A DNA stretch of 64,000 nucleotides from JAEULH01 sp963805915 (lineage in GTDB: Bacteria; Pseudomonadota; Alphaproteobacteria; Rhodospirillales; Defluviicoccaceae), in assembly GCA_963805915.1 (NCBI GenBank), contig CAWDWD010000007.1, positions 62,001-126,000 of the forward strand, given 5' to 3'. The position numbers and the translations under genes were made by a program. Shown in pieces: positions 26,697 to 35,832 of the stretch. The stretch's first letter is position 1. Each line of letters begins with the position of its first letter. Below the pieces are notes generated by a model. That model was not told the DNA's origin. It saw only the letters and a list, made by a program, of their open reading frames with translations, and made no database searches.

Positions 26697-28406
26697 GTGT
26701 TGGAGGTGTATTCGGCAACCGCTGCGCGGGCGCCGGCAATTCGCCAAAGTGCCGGGGCCGCGATCGAGGCCGACCTCGTCGACCACGTCTACGCCAACCT
26801 GCCCATGGTCCTGGCCGCCAACCTGATCAACAGCGGCATCTTCGCCGTCGTCTTCGCCGGAGCCACGCCGATGTCGGCCGTGGTGTCGTGGTGGGGGTTG
26901 ATCCTCGTGGTTGTCGTCGCGCGCGGCTGGACGTGGGGGCTGTATCGCAAGGTAACGAGCCCCGCCACGCGCGTTTGGAGCCGGATGGCCATTGCCGGCG
27001 CCTCGGCAACCGGGGTCCTGTGGGGCGCGGCCGGCTGGTTCTTCTTTATCCCCAACTCGCCGATCCACTACGCCGCGTTGGCGTTTGTGTTGGCGGGCAT
27101 GGCCGCCGGCGCGCTGGTGGCGTCAACGGCGATTCTCGCCTCATATTACGTCTATCTCTATTTGTCCCTGCTTCCCTTCCTCATTCGGCTAACCCTGGCC
27201 GGCGATCCTGCTCACCTGTCCATGGCCGCCATGGCCGTGCTGTTCATCAGCGGGCTTACCCTTATCGGCCGGCGCAGCCATGATGCGCTCGTCCATGCGC
27301 TAACCTTGCGCTACGAAAATGAAGATTTGGTGCGAACCTTGGAGCAGCGTGTCGCGCTTCGCACCGCGGAACTCCAACAGCATGCCGGGCGCCAGGAGAG
27401 CATCGTCGAATTCGGCCAGCATGCCTTGACGGCCGACGACATCGAGCTGCTGTGTCGGCAAGCCGTTTCGCTCGTCGCCCACGGGCTGGAGGTGGAGTAC
27501 GCCGCGGTTCTGCGGCCTCGCGCCGACGGCAATGTCCTGGAGGTCGGATGCGCCTTCGGCTGCCGCCCGCCAGCCGTCGCCGCGGCGAGCATTCCCAAAG
27601 CCGTGAAGTCGCCGTCTGGCCTGGCCTTGGCGACCGGCGAGGCGGTCGTCAGCGAGGATTTGGCCAACGACAGCCGGTTTCAGATTCCGCTGCTGCTCGG
27701 CGAACACGATACCGCCGCGTCGCTCGACGTCGTCATCCCTGGCGGATCCGGTCCATGCGGCGTGCTGCACGCAAGCACGAGCACACCACGCCTATTCTCG
27801 GCGGCCGATGTCCACTTCACCGAATCCGTGGCGAACATGCTGGCCGCCGCTATCGACAAGAAACGCGCGCTGGACGAGGTCCAGCACATGGCCCTGCACG
27901 ATGCCCTGACGGGCCTGCCCAACCGGGTCCTGTTCCGCGATAAGCTGGCGCAGGCGCTGGCGCGGTTTCGCCGGTCGGGCGAGGCCATGGCGGTGATGCT
28001 CCTCGATCTGGATAGCTTCAAGGACGTCAACGACACAATGGGCCATCTTGTCGGCGACCAGGTGCTGAGCAGGGCGGCCGAGCGGCTCATCTCGTGCGTC
28101 CGCGAGACCGACCCCTCGGCCCGGGTCGGCGGCGACGAGTTCGCCGTGATCCTGACGGAGATGCGCGATCCGGCGGATGCCGCGCTGGTCGCGGTAAAGA
28201 TCATCGACGCCTTGTCCTCGCCGTTCGCGTTCGGCGCCCGGAACGCGCGCATCGGCGTGAGCATCGGCATCGCCATCTGTCCGGCCGATGGCGAGGCCGC
28301 CGATGTCCTCTTGCGCAACGCCGATCTTGCCCTTTATCGCGCCAAGGCCCGGGGTGGCAACGCGTACGAGTTTCACCAAAGCGCCACTCTCGGCCCAGCG
28401 GCGTAA
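26697..28406 (+). CDS. Membrane-bound diguanylate cyclase (5-6 TM / coiled coil / GAF / GGDEF)
   Basis: From the GTG at 26697 (GAGGGG five bases upstream) the protein has 569 residues. Five or six membrane helices cover residues about 35-195, then a short coiled coil (ENEDLVRTLEQRVALRTAELQQH). A GAF-like sensor domain spans about 225-375. The C-terminal cyclase domain has the intact active site RVGGDEFAV, plus LHDALTGLPNR and ALYRAKARGGN. It should make cyclic-di-GMP from GTP, controlling the motile/sessile switch. The ligand of the sensor parts is unknown. A TTG at 26613 is in frame but less likely as the start. Confidence 0.9.
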   Translation: MLEVYSATAARAPAIRQSAGAAIEADLVDHVYANLPMVLAANLINSGIFAVVFAGATPMSAVVSWWGLILVVVVARGWTWGLYRKVTSPATRVWSRMAIAGASATGVLWGAAGWFFFIPNSPIHYAALAFVLAGMAAGALVASTAILASYYVYLYLSLLPFLIRLTLAGDPAHLSMAAMAVLFISGLTLIGRRSHDALVHALTLRYENEDLVRTLEQRVALRTAELQQHAGRQESIVEFGQHALTADDIELLCRQAVSLVAHGLEVEYAAVLRPRADGNVLEVGCAFGCRPPAVAAASIPKAVKSPSGLALATGEAVVSEDLANDSRFQIPLLLGEHDTAASLDVVIPGGSGPCGVLHASTSTPRLFSAADVHFTESVANMLAAAIDKKRALDEVQHMALHDALTGLPNRVLFRDKLAQALARFRRSGEAMAVMLLDLDSFKDVNDTMGHLVGDQVLSRAAERLISCVRETDPSARVGGDEFAVILTEMRDPADAALVAVKIIDALSSPFAFGARNARIGVSIGIAICPADGEAADVLLRNADLALYRAKARGGNAYEFHQSATLGPAA

Positions 28407-28438
28407 TGGGCCAGCGGCGTAATGGAATCGCGCGTCCA

Positions 28439-29197
28439 TCAATACCCGGCGGCGACCTTTGACAGCGGGTCGTTCTCGTTGCGTGCGTGGGGCAGGCCGA
28501 CGGCGCGTTGCGAGCGCAGGGTGAGAAGCGCGACGGCGATCCAGGTGCAGTGGAAGGCGACGCCGAAGGCCAGGGCGGCCCCGCCCGGCAGCGGCCCGAT
28601 CGCGGCGCGGGCCCACAATTCGTCGAGCGTGCGCAGCGGGGTCGGGTGGACAATGATCTTGCCGGCGTAGCAGGCGAGCTGGGTGACGAACAGCCACGCG
28701 TAGTTGCGCCGCAGCCGCCGGCCCAGCGCTTCCCAGTAGGTGATGTGGAAACGCAAGCACCGGTAGTCCTCGGCGAGCAGCTCATTCCAGTGGTTGTCGG
28801 TGCGGATGCCGCGGCCCATCAGGATCGGGCCGAAGAAGTTGATCTCCATCACCCGGACGCGAATGCGGAAGATGTCGTAATAGACGTAGCGCCGCGCCTC
28901 GAAGGCGAGAAAGGCGACCAGCACCCAGCTTACCAGCAGCATCGGCAGGGGCGAGGCGTCGGCGTTGCTGAAGGTCACCGACAGGGCGATCCCGGTGGTG
29001 ACCACGGCCCAATTGGTGGTGGTATCGAGGCGGCCGCGCCAGATCTTGCTCTGGTACATTTCGCCCCGATAAAGATGCGCGAGCGCGCCCATTTCCGCCG
29101 GGCCAAACGTCGCCTGCGCCCGGTCGATGTGGTCGCCGGGCACCCGGTCGATGTTCTCGCCGATGTTCTCGCCGGCCTTTTCTTCGTCTCCCTGCAT
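28439..29197 (-). CDS. DUF2270 family integral membrane protein
   Basis: A 252-residue protein with a hydrophilic N-terminus, the motif HLYRGEMYQSKIWRGRLDTTTNW and four membrane helices in two hairpins (residues about 60-100 and 170-235). Between them lies a conserved cytoplasmic stretch with RVMEINFFGP and HWNELLAEDYR. This is the DUF2270 family, whose function is unknown. The ATG at 29197 is preferred because GGGAGG lies seven bases upstream. The next gene, cytochrome b561, is on the same strand, 138 bases upstream. Confidence 0.85.
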   Translation of the reverse strand: MQGDEEKAGENIGENIDRVPGDHIDRAQATFGPAEMGALAHLYRGEMYQSKIWRGRLDTTTNWAVVTTGIALSVTFSNADASPLPMLLVSWVLVAFLAFEARRYVYYDIFRIRVRVMEINFFGPILMGRGIRTDNHWNELLAEDYRCLRFHITYWEALGRRLRRNYAWLFVTQLACYAGKIIVHPTPLRTLDELWARAAIGPLPGGAALAFGVAFHCTWIAVALLTLRSQRAVGLPHARNENDPLSKVAAGY

Positions 29198-29335
29198 GGC
29201 GTTGCCTCCCAACCGCTGTCGAGACGCATCACCCGCCTATCGCGAGCCCCTGTCAATTTCGCTAGTGGCAATCGGCTAGAGGCAATCGGCCGGAGGCAAT
29301 CGGCTACAGGGCCAACCGGCCGAAGGGGGTGGACG

Positions 29336-29911
29336 TCATCGCCGCGAACCGGGCGCGGAGGTCCGCTCGGGTAGCGGGGTCATCCGCCTGAGGGTGTTGT
29401 CCTTGAGCATGAACTCGTGGCGCAGCGCGGCGGTCACATGCAGGGCGGCGAGCGCGGTCAGGGTGAACGCCCCGGCGATATGCGCGCCGATGAAGAACGA
29501 GGCTAGGCTCTTGTTCTCGGGGATCAGGATCGGCAACGGCACGCCGAAGAACGGCACCGCGTGGCCATTGGCGTTAACCGCGATGTAGGCGCCGATCGGC
29601 ATGCCGATGACGAGCACGTAGAACAGCCAGTGAGTTGCGTGGGCGAGGCGCTTCTGCAGCGGACTCAGGGTATCGGGCAGGACCGGAACCGGATTGCTCA
29701 ACCGCCAGCCCAGGCGCAGCAGCATCAAGACCAGCAAGGTGACGCCGAGCGAGGCGTGAATGGCGAACAACGTGCCCCGCTGCGGATCGGTCTTCGGCAG
29801 GTTGGCAAACCAGAAGCCGACGACGAGCTGGACGATCACCAAGACCGCGATGGTCCAGTGAAACGCCTGCTGCACCGCGCCCCACCGCTCAAGCGTGTTC
29901 CGCGCGCCCAT
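29336..29911 (-). CDS. Cytochrome b561 family protein
   Basis: A 191-residue inner-membrane dihaem cytochrome with four helices. Haem-ligand histidines are seen in QQAFHWTIAVLVIVQ, FAIHASLGVTLL, ATHWLFYVLVIGMPI and GAHIAGAFTLTALAALHVTAALRHEF, the typical order of the bacterial b561/CybB group. These proteins move electrons between quinol and periplasmic partners, for instance quenching superoxide. A strong GGGGGAGG site precedes the ATG. Confidence 0.93.
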   Translation of the reverse strand: MGARNTLERWGAVQQAFHWTIAVLVIVQLVVGFWFANLPKTDPQRGTLFAIHASLGVTLLVLMLLRLGWRLSNPVPVLPDTLSPLQKRLAHATHWLFYVLVIGMPIGAYIAVNANGHAVPFFGVPLPILIPENKSLASFFIGAHIAGAFTLTALAALHVTAALRHEFMLKDNTLRRMTPLPERTSAPGSRR

Positions 29912-30375
29912 GGCAACCTCCCCCAGTCAGGTCCAGCCGCATGGCACTATACAAGATGGCGGCGTTGCGCGTTAACCTGGGTTGGTGCGCTGGTCATGGG
30001 CGCCGTCAAAAAAGCCGACCAGATGATCGTTGTCGGCCGACCCGTCCAATTGCCGCAGGGCGAGAACGACAGGCCCACCTGAGCTGACCATGCTCTAGTG
30101 TGCTGGAGAAAGCCTTATCGAGGCTTAACGCCAGCGCGGATGCTGGAGGAAGGTGCCGCGCTGGAATTCGCATGTGCTATGATCATCCTACTCGCGGTCT
30201 GATCCGACGCTTGAGTCCTCAAGCGTCAGGTTAATCAGCCCACTAGGTCAATCGAACCGCGAGCAGGGGTGCGGGAGCGGGGGACGTTCCGTCCAGATCC
30301 GGCCGTCGCGACGAGAGCTTTTTTGCGCTCCAGAATGGCGAAGCGTTTTAAAACAATGGGTTATAACCCAGGCAC
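29912..30375. other. Gene-poor divergent intergenic region
   Basis: No frame has family similarity. A 28-codon frame from about 29996 (MGAVKKADQMIVVG) is too short to support. A strong hairpin lies at 30206-30227. The part after 30320 is AT-rich and leads to palindrome cluster B. Confidence 0.5.
30206..30227. repeat. Perfect 10-bp-stem hairpin in the b561/CoA-transferase intergenic region
   Basis: GACGCTTGAG and its exact complement CTCAAGCGTC separated by two bases. No T-run follows on either strand, so it is more like an operator or a processed-RNA hairpin than an intrinsic terminator. Confidence 0.6.
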
Positions 30376-30415
30376 ATAGGTCAGAATGACCTATTTTTGG
30401 GTCAGAATGCCCTAT
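30376..30415. repeat. Palindromic repeat cluster B (2 copies, 21-bp period)
   Basis: ATAGGTCAGAATGACCTAT at 30376-30394, identical to the second copy of cluster A, followed by a less exact copy (TTGGGTCAGAATGCCCTAT, 30397-30415). It lies about 175 bases before the CaiB-type gene. The first copy is followed by TTTTT on the plus strand. Confidence 0.9.
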
Positions 30416-30588
30416 CAAAATTGGCGAAGCCGTATCTTGAACGCTCTGTGACCTCGCGCGGCTGGCGTGCTCCTCGCTTGACACAAACCGCTTTGCCGTC
30501 GCAAGGCTGGGCCGGGACCCGCGTCGGCCGGTCCGGCTCAACCGCGCGTCGCAACGCCACGTCATAACGCTGAGAAAGCACCCCCCTC

Positions 30589-31686
30589 ATGCTGAGCGAA
30601 TTTCTCAAAGGCCTGCGTGTTCTCGACCTCAGCCAGTACCTGCCGGGGCCGTTCGCGACCCGGCTGCTCGCCGACATGGGCGCCGACGTGGTCAAGGTCG
30701 AACCGCCGGCGGGCGATCCGTTGCGCTCCATCGATACCTCGGCCAAGCCGGGCGGGGCCTCGCCGTTCTATCGGATGATTAACGCCGGCAAGACGGTTCT
30801 CACCCTCGACCTCAAGGCTCCGGCTGACCAGGCTGCGTTCGCCGCTTTGGCCGGCGCCGCCGATGTCCTTCTGGAGTCCTATCGGCCGGGCGTTCTCGAC
30901 CGGCTCGGCTTCGGCAACGAGCGGCTCGCGGCGTTGAACCCGAGGCTCATTCACTGCGCGCTGTCGGGCTTCGGCCAGAGCGGGCCGTATCGGCTAAGGC
31001 CTGGCCACGACCTCGGCTACGCCGCGCTGACCGGCACGCTCGACGCCACCGGCACGCCCGCTACGCCGGTCATTCCCTATCCGCCGATGGCCGACCACGC
31101 CGGCGCGATGCAGGCGGTGACGACCATCCTCGGCGCGCTTGTCTCGCGCAGCCGAACGAGTAAAGGCTGCTTTCTCGACATCAGCCTGAGCGAGTCGCTG
31201 CTCTCGTGGCAGGCGCCGGCGCTGACGGTGCCGCCGGCGCGCGGCCAGGCGGTGATCAACGGCGGCGCCGCGTTCTACCAGATCTACCGCACCGCCGATG
31301 GCCGCTTCGTCTCGCTCAGTCCGCTCGAGCCCAAGTTCTGGGCCAATTTCTGCGCCGCGGTCGGCCGCGAGGACTGGATCGCGCGCCAGTTCGAGCCGCT
31401 GCCGCAGAGCGCGCTGATCGCCGAGCTGGCCGCGTTGTTCTCGGGCCAGCCGCTGGCCCACTGGGAGCAAACACTGGACGAGGCCGAGTGCTGTTTCGAG
31501 ACGGTGCTCGCCTGCGCCGCTGTCGCCGATCACCCGCACACCAAGGCGCGCGGCCTCGTTCACGAGCGTGATGGGATGACCGAAGTGCTGTTTCCGGCCT
31601 ACGTCGACGGCGCTCCGCCGCCGGTCCGCGCGGAAGTCCGCGACGGCCGGGTCGACGAGGTGCTGGCCGCCTGGAGTGTTGCGTAG
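30589..31686 (+). CDS. CaiB/BaiF-family CoA-transferase, alpha-methylacyl-CoA racemase type
   Basis: A 365-residue class III CoA-transferase-fold protein. The family start GLRVLDLSQYLPGPFATRLLADMGADVVKVE is present. The segment GHDLGYAALTG matches the His-containing motif of alpha-methylacyl-CoA racemase, and YPPMADHAGAMQA its Asp motif, so racemisation of 2-methyl-branched acyl-CoAs is more likely than CoA transfer; this is inference from motif resemblance. Such an activity would fit the branched-chain metabolism encoded further right. It stands alone, convergent with the DUF482 gene with seven bases between them. Confidence 0.82.
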   Translation: MLSEFLKGLRVLDLSQYLPGPFATRLLADMGADVVKVEPPAGDPLRSIDTSAKPGGASPFYRMINAGKTVLTLDLKAPADQAAFAALAGAADVLLESYRPGVLDRLGFGNERLAALNPRLIHCALSGFGQSGPYRLRPGHDLGYAALTGTLDATGTPATPVIPYPPMADHAGAMQAVTTILGALVSRSRTSKGCFLDISLSESLLSWQAPALTVPPARGQAVINGGAAFYQIYRTADGRFVSLSPLEPKFWANFCAAVGREDWIARQFEPLPQSALIAELAALFSGQPLAHWEQTLDEAECCFETVLACAAVADHPHTKARGLVHERDGMTEVLFPAYVDGAPPPVRAEVRDGRVDEVLAAWSVA

Positions 31687-31693
31687 GCCGGGT

Positions 31694-32857
31694 TTACGTT
31701 TCGTCGCGGCGGAAGGGCGAGGCGGCGGCCAAGGCCGCCACTTCCTCGTCGATGGCCGGCCGTTCGGCGTCGAGAAAGCGCGCGACGGCGTGGCGAAAGC
31801 CGGCGTCGGCGATCCAGTGGGCACTGTAGGTCTTCACCGGCAGATAACCGCGTTGGATCTTGTGCGAGCCCTGCGCCCCGGCCTCGACCCGGGCGAGGCC
31901 GTGGGCGATGGCGAAGTCGATGGCGCGGTAGTAGCAGACTTCGAAGTGGAGAAATTTGTACTCGGCCGCGCAGCCCCAGTAGCGGCCGTAGAGCGCATCG
32001 GGACCGCGCAGGTTGAGCGCCGCGCCGACCGGCGTGCCGCATCCCGTCTCGGCCACGACCATGACAACGCGCTCGGCCATGGTTTCGCCAAGCCGGTCGA
32101 AGAAGGCCCGGTTGAGGTAGGCGTGAGCCCACTTGCGGTCGACCGTGTTCAGATAGAACCGGTAAAAGGCGTCCCAGTGGCGGGGCTCGATCGCATCGCC
32201 GGTGAGCGTGCGAATCGTCACGCCATGGGCCGCCGCCGCCGCGCGTTCCTTGCGCAGCGCCTTGCGTTTGCGCGAGCTCAAGGCGGCGAGGAAGTCGTCG
32301 AACGAGCGGTAGCCGTCGTTGCGCCAGTGATACTGGACGCCGGCGCGAGTGAGGAAGCCGAGGGCGGTTAGGGGGCGGCATTCGCCCTCGGTGAGAAAGG
32401 TGATGTGCAGCGACGACGCCCCCAGCCGTTCGGCCAAGCGGACCATCGCGGTGGCCAGAACCTCGGCGGTCGCGGCCGGCGCGCCGGGCCGGAGCAGGAA
32501 GCGGCGGCCCGTCACCGGGGTGAACGGCACCGCTGCCTGCAATTTCGGGTAATACTGTCCGCCGGCGCGCTCGAAGGCCTCGGCCCACCCCCAGTCGAAG
32601 ACATATTCGCCGTACGAGTGGCTCTTGAGGTAGAGCGGCGCGCAGCCGATCACGGTTCCGTCGTCGCCCGCGACGACGAGATGGCGTGCGAGCCACCCGG
32701 TTTTCGCGGCCGCCGAGCCGGAGTCTTCGAGCGCGGCCAGGAACGCGTGGCTGAGGAAAGGATTGGACGGGCCGGCACAGGCATCCCAATCGGCGGGCGC
32801 GATCTCGTCAATCGCGCCGATCACCTGGACCGTCGTCGGCGTGCCGCTATCGGGCAT
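31694..32857 (-). CDS. DUF482/GNAT-fold acyltransferase (FemAB-like)
   Basis: A 387-residue protein with the family signature motifs NPFLSHAFLAALEDSG, YVFDWGWAEAFERAG, RKRKALRKER and, near the C-terminus, GAQGSHKIQRGYLPVKTYSAHWI. DUF482 proteins have a duplicated GNAT-like fold related to FemAB peptidyltransferases; the substrate is not known. No signal peptide or membrane helix, so it is cytoplasmic. Confidence 0.85.
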   Translation of the reverse strand: MPDSGTPTTVQVIGAIDEIAPADWDACAGPSNPFLSHAFLAALEDSGSAAAKTGWLARHLVVAGDDGTVIGCAPLYLKSHSYGEYVFDWGWAEAFERAGGQYYPKLQAAVPFTPVTGRRFLLRPGAPAATAEVLATAMVRLAERLGASSLHITFLTEGECRPLTALGFLTRAGVQYHWRNDGYRSFDDFLAALSSRKRKALRKERAAAAAHGVTIRTLTGDAIEPRHWDAFYRFYLNTVDRKWAHAYLNRAFFDRLGETMAERVVMVVAETGCGTPVGAALNLRGPDALYGRYWGCAAEYKFLHFEVCYYRAIDFAIAHGLARVEAGAQGSHKIQRGYLPVKTYSAHWIADAGFRHAVARFLDAERPAIDEEVAALAAASPFRRDET

Positions 32858-32955
32858 TGGCTGGTCCCTCAGGGCGATGCGTTACCACGCGAGATAAGGG
32901 CGATCGGTCGTCGCCGCCACTACCCCAGGTTACGCATTGGTTGTGCATCTCGCGC

Positions 32956-32984
32956 TTGACAGTCGGATGAAACGAGATCATCAT
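32956..32984 (+). promoter_or_regulatory. Candidate promoter for the structured RNA
   Basis: A consensus -35 TTGACA (32956-32961) in locally AT-rich sequence, with CATCAT/ATCATT 17-18 bases downstream as a weak -10. Transcription would start near 32991. No protein gene follows for over 800 bases. Confidence 0.4.
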
Positions 32985-32990
32985 TATTGT

Positions 32991-33186
32991 CACGTGAACA
33001 ACGACATGTGGAGGTGCCTATCAGCAATACTCCACCGGACAATCAATAGGTTGTCAACTCCTTGGCACCGACAACAATCTTTAAGACCAAGCTTGGTCTC
33101 GACGAAGTCGAGCGCAGAGATTTTATGAGCTCTGCATTTTAGGCCCCCGCCCGCCGTGAATAGGCATAGCGCGGGGGTCTTCATTT
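32991..33186 (+). ncRNA. Candidate structured small RNA (five hairpins plus terminator)
   Basis: A run of perfect short stems follows in order: GTGGAG/CTCCAC (33008-33035), GTTGTC/GACAAC (33050-33075), AGACCAAG/CTTGGTCT (33084-33099), CTCGAC-GAA-GTCGAG (33098-33112, sharing two bases with the former) and GCAGAG/CTCTGC (33114-33135). The stem CCCCCGC/GCGGGGG plus TCTTCATTT ends it. The segment is less GC-rich than its surroundings and has no credible reading frame. It does not show the hallmarks I know of 6S, SRP, tmRNA or RNase P RNA. The call rests on structure and on the promoter/terminator pair, so it is a prediction. Confidence 0.5.
33144..33186 (+). terminator. Rho-independent terminator of the candidate small RNA
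   Basis: Seven-pair GC stem CCCCCGC (33144-33150) / GCGGGGG (33171-33177) followed by TCTTCATTT. Confidence 0.65.
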
Positions 33187-33453
33187 GAGACCCACCACAA
33201 ACGAGCCCCGCTAGCGAACCCCCGCTAACGAACGCACTCTAGCCAGCCGCCAAAAGCGAGCCATGCCATCCGCGCGTCCGGCTTGGATGCGCCGGATGTG
33301 TTCTCGTGTTCTCGTGTCTGCCGTAGCGATTTGCTTCCGCTCGAACGGCGGCAAAGCGCCAGACAAGCGCGCGCGCGATTGCCCGCGGAAACGAAAATCC
33401 TCCGCGGCGCCAAATGCATAATCATTCTAAATCAATGTGTTAGGTAGAATCAT
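33187..33453. other. Gene-free stretch before palindrome cluster C
   Basis: No supported gene. It contains short direct repeats (CCCGCTAGCGAAC / CCCGCTAACGAAC near 33210-33230, and GTGTTCTCGTGTTCTCGTGTC near 33298) and becomes AT-rich after 33410. Confidence 0.5.
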
Positions 33454-33494
33454 ATGGGTCATTCTGACCTATTTTATGGGTCAGAATGAGCTAT
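33454..33494. repeat. Palindromic repeat cluster C (2 copies, 22-bp period)
   Basis: ATGGGTCATTCTGACCTAT (33454-33472) and ATGGGTCAGAATGAGCTAT (33476-33494), both one or two bases from the cluster A/D unit, starts 22 bp apart. They lie about 330 bases before the first Crp/Fnr gene; the 33495-33820 stretch between has no supported gene. Confidence 0.9.
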
Positions 33495-33820
33495 TGAGGA
33501 TGGTGAACCGCGAACGGTGTGTGCGGCTCCCTCGCCGGGCGGCAGCGCGCGGATCGCAGGCGGGGACGAGATCGGGACGAGATCGGGACGCCGGCCATGG
33601 CGAGGCCTCAAGCCCTCAAGAACGAGTTCGAGGCGTTCGCAATTTTGAGGCCCCAAAGCGGGTGAGTAGAAACACCTACGTACATTCCGAGGCTATCGGC
33701 TGGTTGAGGCCCCACATAGCGTTCAGGCATAGCGAGTGTATCGGCGCCGACCGCGCAATGCGGAGAGAAAACAGCGAACCGGTCCACCGCCAGATGGATA
33801 GAGAGAGCGGAGACGAACTG

Positions 33821-34621
33821 ATGACCACCACTCATAGCGCCTCGCTACCCGGACACGCCGAGATGGCCGGCAACGTGAATCAAGACTTCCTCCGGCACAT
33901 CAGCAAGCTCGCCACCGGCTCCGAGACCGAGATCGGCATGCCAATCCGCCTTGAGACTCGCCGCGTGCCTAAGAACCACGACATCTTCTCCGAAGGCGAT
34001 ACTCTGCGCGACGTCATGTTCCTGCGCGACGGGTGGGCGTATCGCTATTGCCTGTTGGGCGACGGCCGCCGACACATCGTTAATTTTCTGGTTCCCGGCG
34101 ATTTCGTTGGACCCTACTTTCCGATCGCCGCGCATTTCTGTGGCACGTTGACCGACGTCACCCTCTGCCAAGCACCGCGCAGCGACTTCACCACCGCCAA
34201 TCGCAACTGCCCGGCGCTGGCTTCGGCGCTCGAAGCGATCATGGCCACCGAATACCGGCTGTTGTCTGAGCGCCTCGTTAGCCTCGGCCGGCGCAATGCC
34301 AAGGAGAGGATGGCCCATCTCCTCGTGGAGTTGTACGACCGGATGCGCCGGGTCGGGTTGCTTTACGATAATTCCTACGAGTTCCCGGTGACCCAGGAAA
34401 TTCTCGCCGATACGCTTGGTCTGAGCGTGGTCCACGTCAATCGCACCCTGCGGTGTCTGCGCGAGGACGGATTGGCCACCGTCGGTTTCGGCCGGGTGTG
34501 CGTTCGTGATTTGGCGGGGCTCATGGAGGTCGCCGGCGCTGACAACTCGGCCAATGTCCAGCCGGTTCGCGCGGGTGTCGCATCGGTCTCGCGGCCCTTG
34601 GCGGCCGCTCCGGCGGCCTGA
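33821..34621 (+). CDS. Crp/Fnr-family transcriptional regulator 1
   Basis: A 266-residue regulator. The N-terminal cyclic-nucleotide-binding-type barrel (FSEGDTLRDVMFLRDGWAYRYCLLGDGRRHIVNFLVPGDFVGP) is followed by the dimerisation helix and a Crp-type winged helix (VTQEILADTLGLSVVHVNRTLRCLREDGLATVG). The spaced N-terminal cysteines of the Fnr iron-sulphur type are absent, and the phosphate-binding arginine motif of cAMP-binding Crp is not evident, so the effector is unknown. The ATG at 33821 is chosen with AGCGGAGA upstream; the frame is open to 33437 but the extension overlaps palindrome cluster C. Confidence 0.88.
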   Translation: MTTTHSASLPGHAEMAGNVNQDFLRHISKLATGSETEIGMPIRLETRRVPKNHDIFSEGDTLRDVMFLRDGWAYRYCLLGDGRRHIVNFLVPGDFVGPYFPIAAHFCGTLTDVTLCQAPRSDFTTANRNCPALASALEAIMATEYRLLSERLVSLGRRNAKERMAHLLVELYDRMRRVGLLYDNSYEFPVTQEILADTLGLSVVHVNRTLRCLREDGLATVGFGRVCVRDLAGLMEVAGADNSANVQPVRAGVASVSRPLAAAPAA

Positions 34622-34668
34622 TGGCCCGATGCTGACGGATGGGACCCATCCGGTCAGCCGGATCGAAA

Positions 34669-35605
34669 TCACGACGGATTCGCGATCGAGCTTTTGCCGG
34701 CGGCGAGAAGGGCCAGGTACTCCCAGACCATTGTCGCCCCGGCGAGCGCGGTAATCTCGGCGACGTCGTAAGCGGGCGCAACCTCGACCAGGTCCATGCC
34801 GACGAAGTCGAGGCCGCCGAGGCTTCGTAGAACGGCCTGGGCCTGCCATGTGGTCAGGCCGCCGATCTCGGGTGTTCCTGTGCCCGGCGCGAAGGCCGGG
34901 TCGAGCGCGTCGATGTCGAAGCTCAGATAGACCGGCCCGGGGCCGACGACGTCGCGAATTCGTCCGGCGACCGCCGCGGGACCGCTTTCATGGACTTCGC
35001 CGGCGGTGACGATGCGAACGCCTTGGCCCACCGTCCAGTCACGGATTTCGCGCTCCATCGGCGAGCGGATGCCGATCTGGATCATCCGCCGGGGGTCGAC
35101 AAGGCCCTCGACAATGGCGTGGTAAAACACCGATCCATGACCGTAGCGCAGGCCGAAACTATCCGGCCAGGTATCGACATGCGCGTCGAAGTGAATCAGG
35201 CCGAGCCCTTCCGTTCGAGAATTTCTCTTCGCCAGAGCCCGGAGCAGGGGCAGGGTGATGGTGTGATCGCCGCCCAGCGTGACGAGATGAGCGTGCTCCG
35301 CCGCCTGGATCTCAATGAGCTCGAGGCTCTTATCGAGCTCCCCCACGGCTATTTGGAAGTCGCCGACATCGGCGACGCTGTCGGCCGGCGCGCACCCAAT
35401 GGGTCGGATGATCGCCATCGACCAGCATCCGGCTGGCGTGACGAAGCGCGTGCGGGCCGAAGCGGCTGCCGGCGCGGTTGGTCGTGCCGATATCAAGCGG
35501 AACTCCGGCGACGACGATCCCGGCCTCGCGCCCGACTGGACGCCCGGCGATCGGATCGACCCCCAGAAAGGTGGGCGCAACGGTGAACGTCGGTGGAGGG
35601 CGCAT
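34669..35605 (-). CDS. speB: Agmatinase (ureohydrolase), frameshifted
   Basis: Arginase-fold enzyme that hydrolyses agmatine to putrescine and urea. All Mn-binding motifs are present: GGDHTITLP, HFDAHVDTW and SFDIDALDPAFAPGTGTPEIGG, followed by DLVEVAPAYD. The first 75 residues (VAPTFLGVDPIAGRPVG, AGVPLDIGTTNRAGSRFGP) are in a different frame: the frames join if one base in 35389-35392 (CGCG) is extra. The total then is about 311 residues, normal for the family. The motifs fit agmatinase best, but other ureohydrolases such as guanidinobutyrase cannot be excluded. Likely a sequence error rather than a dead gene, given similar shifts in nearby essential genes. Confidence 0.85.
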
Positions 35606-35832
35606 CCGAACTCCTCGGGCTTTGGGCGCTCGCGGATGGCTCAGGCGAGCGGAACGATACCCACGCCGAAGGCCACGGAGAACGCCGGGACCGCCAGCAT
35701 ATGAACCCTGAAGACGAGGACCGCAACGCGGCTCGCTTCCGTTTCACGTCCCATTGCGGCCTATGCAAGCACGGGACGTGTGGTAGGGTCGAACCTTCGT
35801 TCGCGGAAGTTGGTGCGAGGAAAGGCGGCGGC

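Noticed and set aside
29996..30082. A 28-codon frame (MGAVKKADQMIVVGRP) after cytochrome b561
   Set aside because: Too short, no convincing ribosome-binding site and no similarity I recognise.
33006..33128. Short reading frame (MWRCLSAILHRTINRL...) across the hairpin region at 33.0 kb
   Set aside because: The frame runs straight through the paired stems, has no proper ribosome-binding site and its composition is not protein-like; a structured RNA explains the segment better.
33437..33820. N-terminal extension of the first Crp/Fnr protein through palindrome cluster C
   Set aside because: The extension is Arg-rich and not conserved in kind; the ATG at 33821 has a ribosome-binding site and fits the family length.
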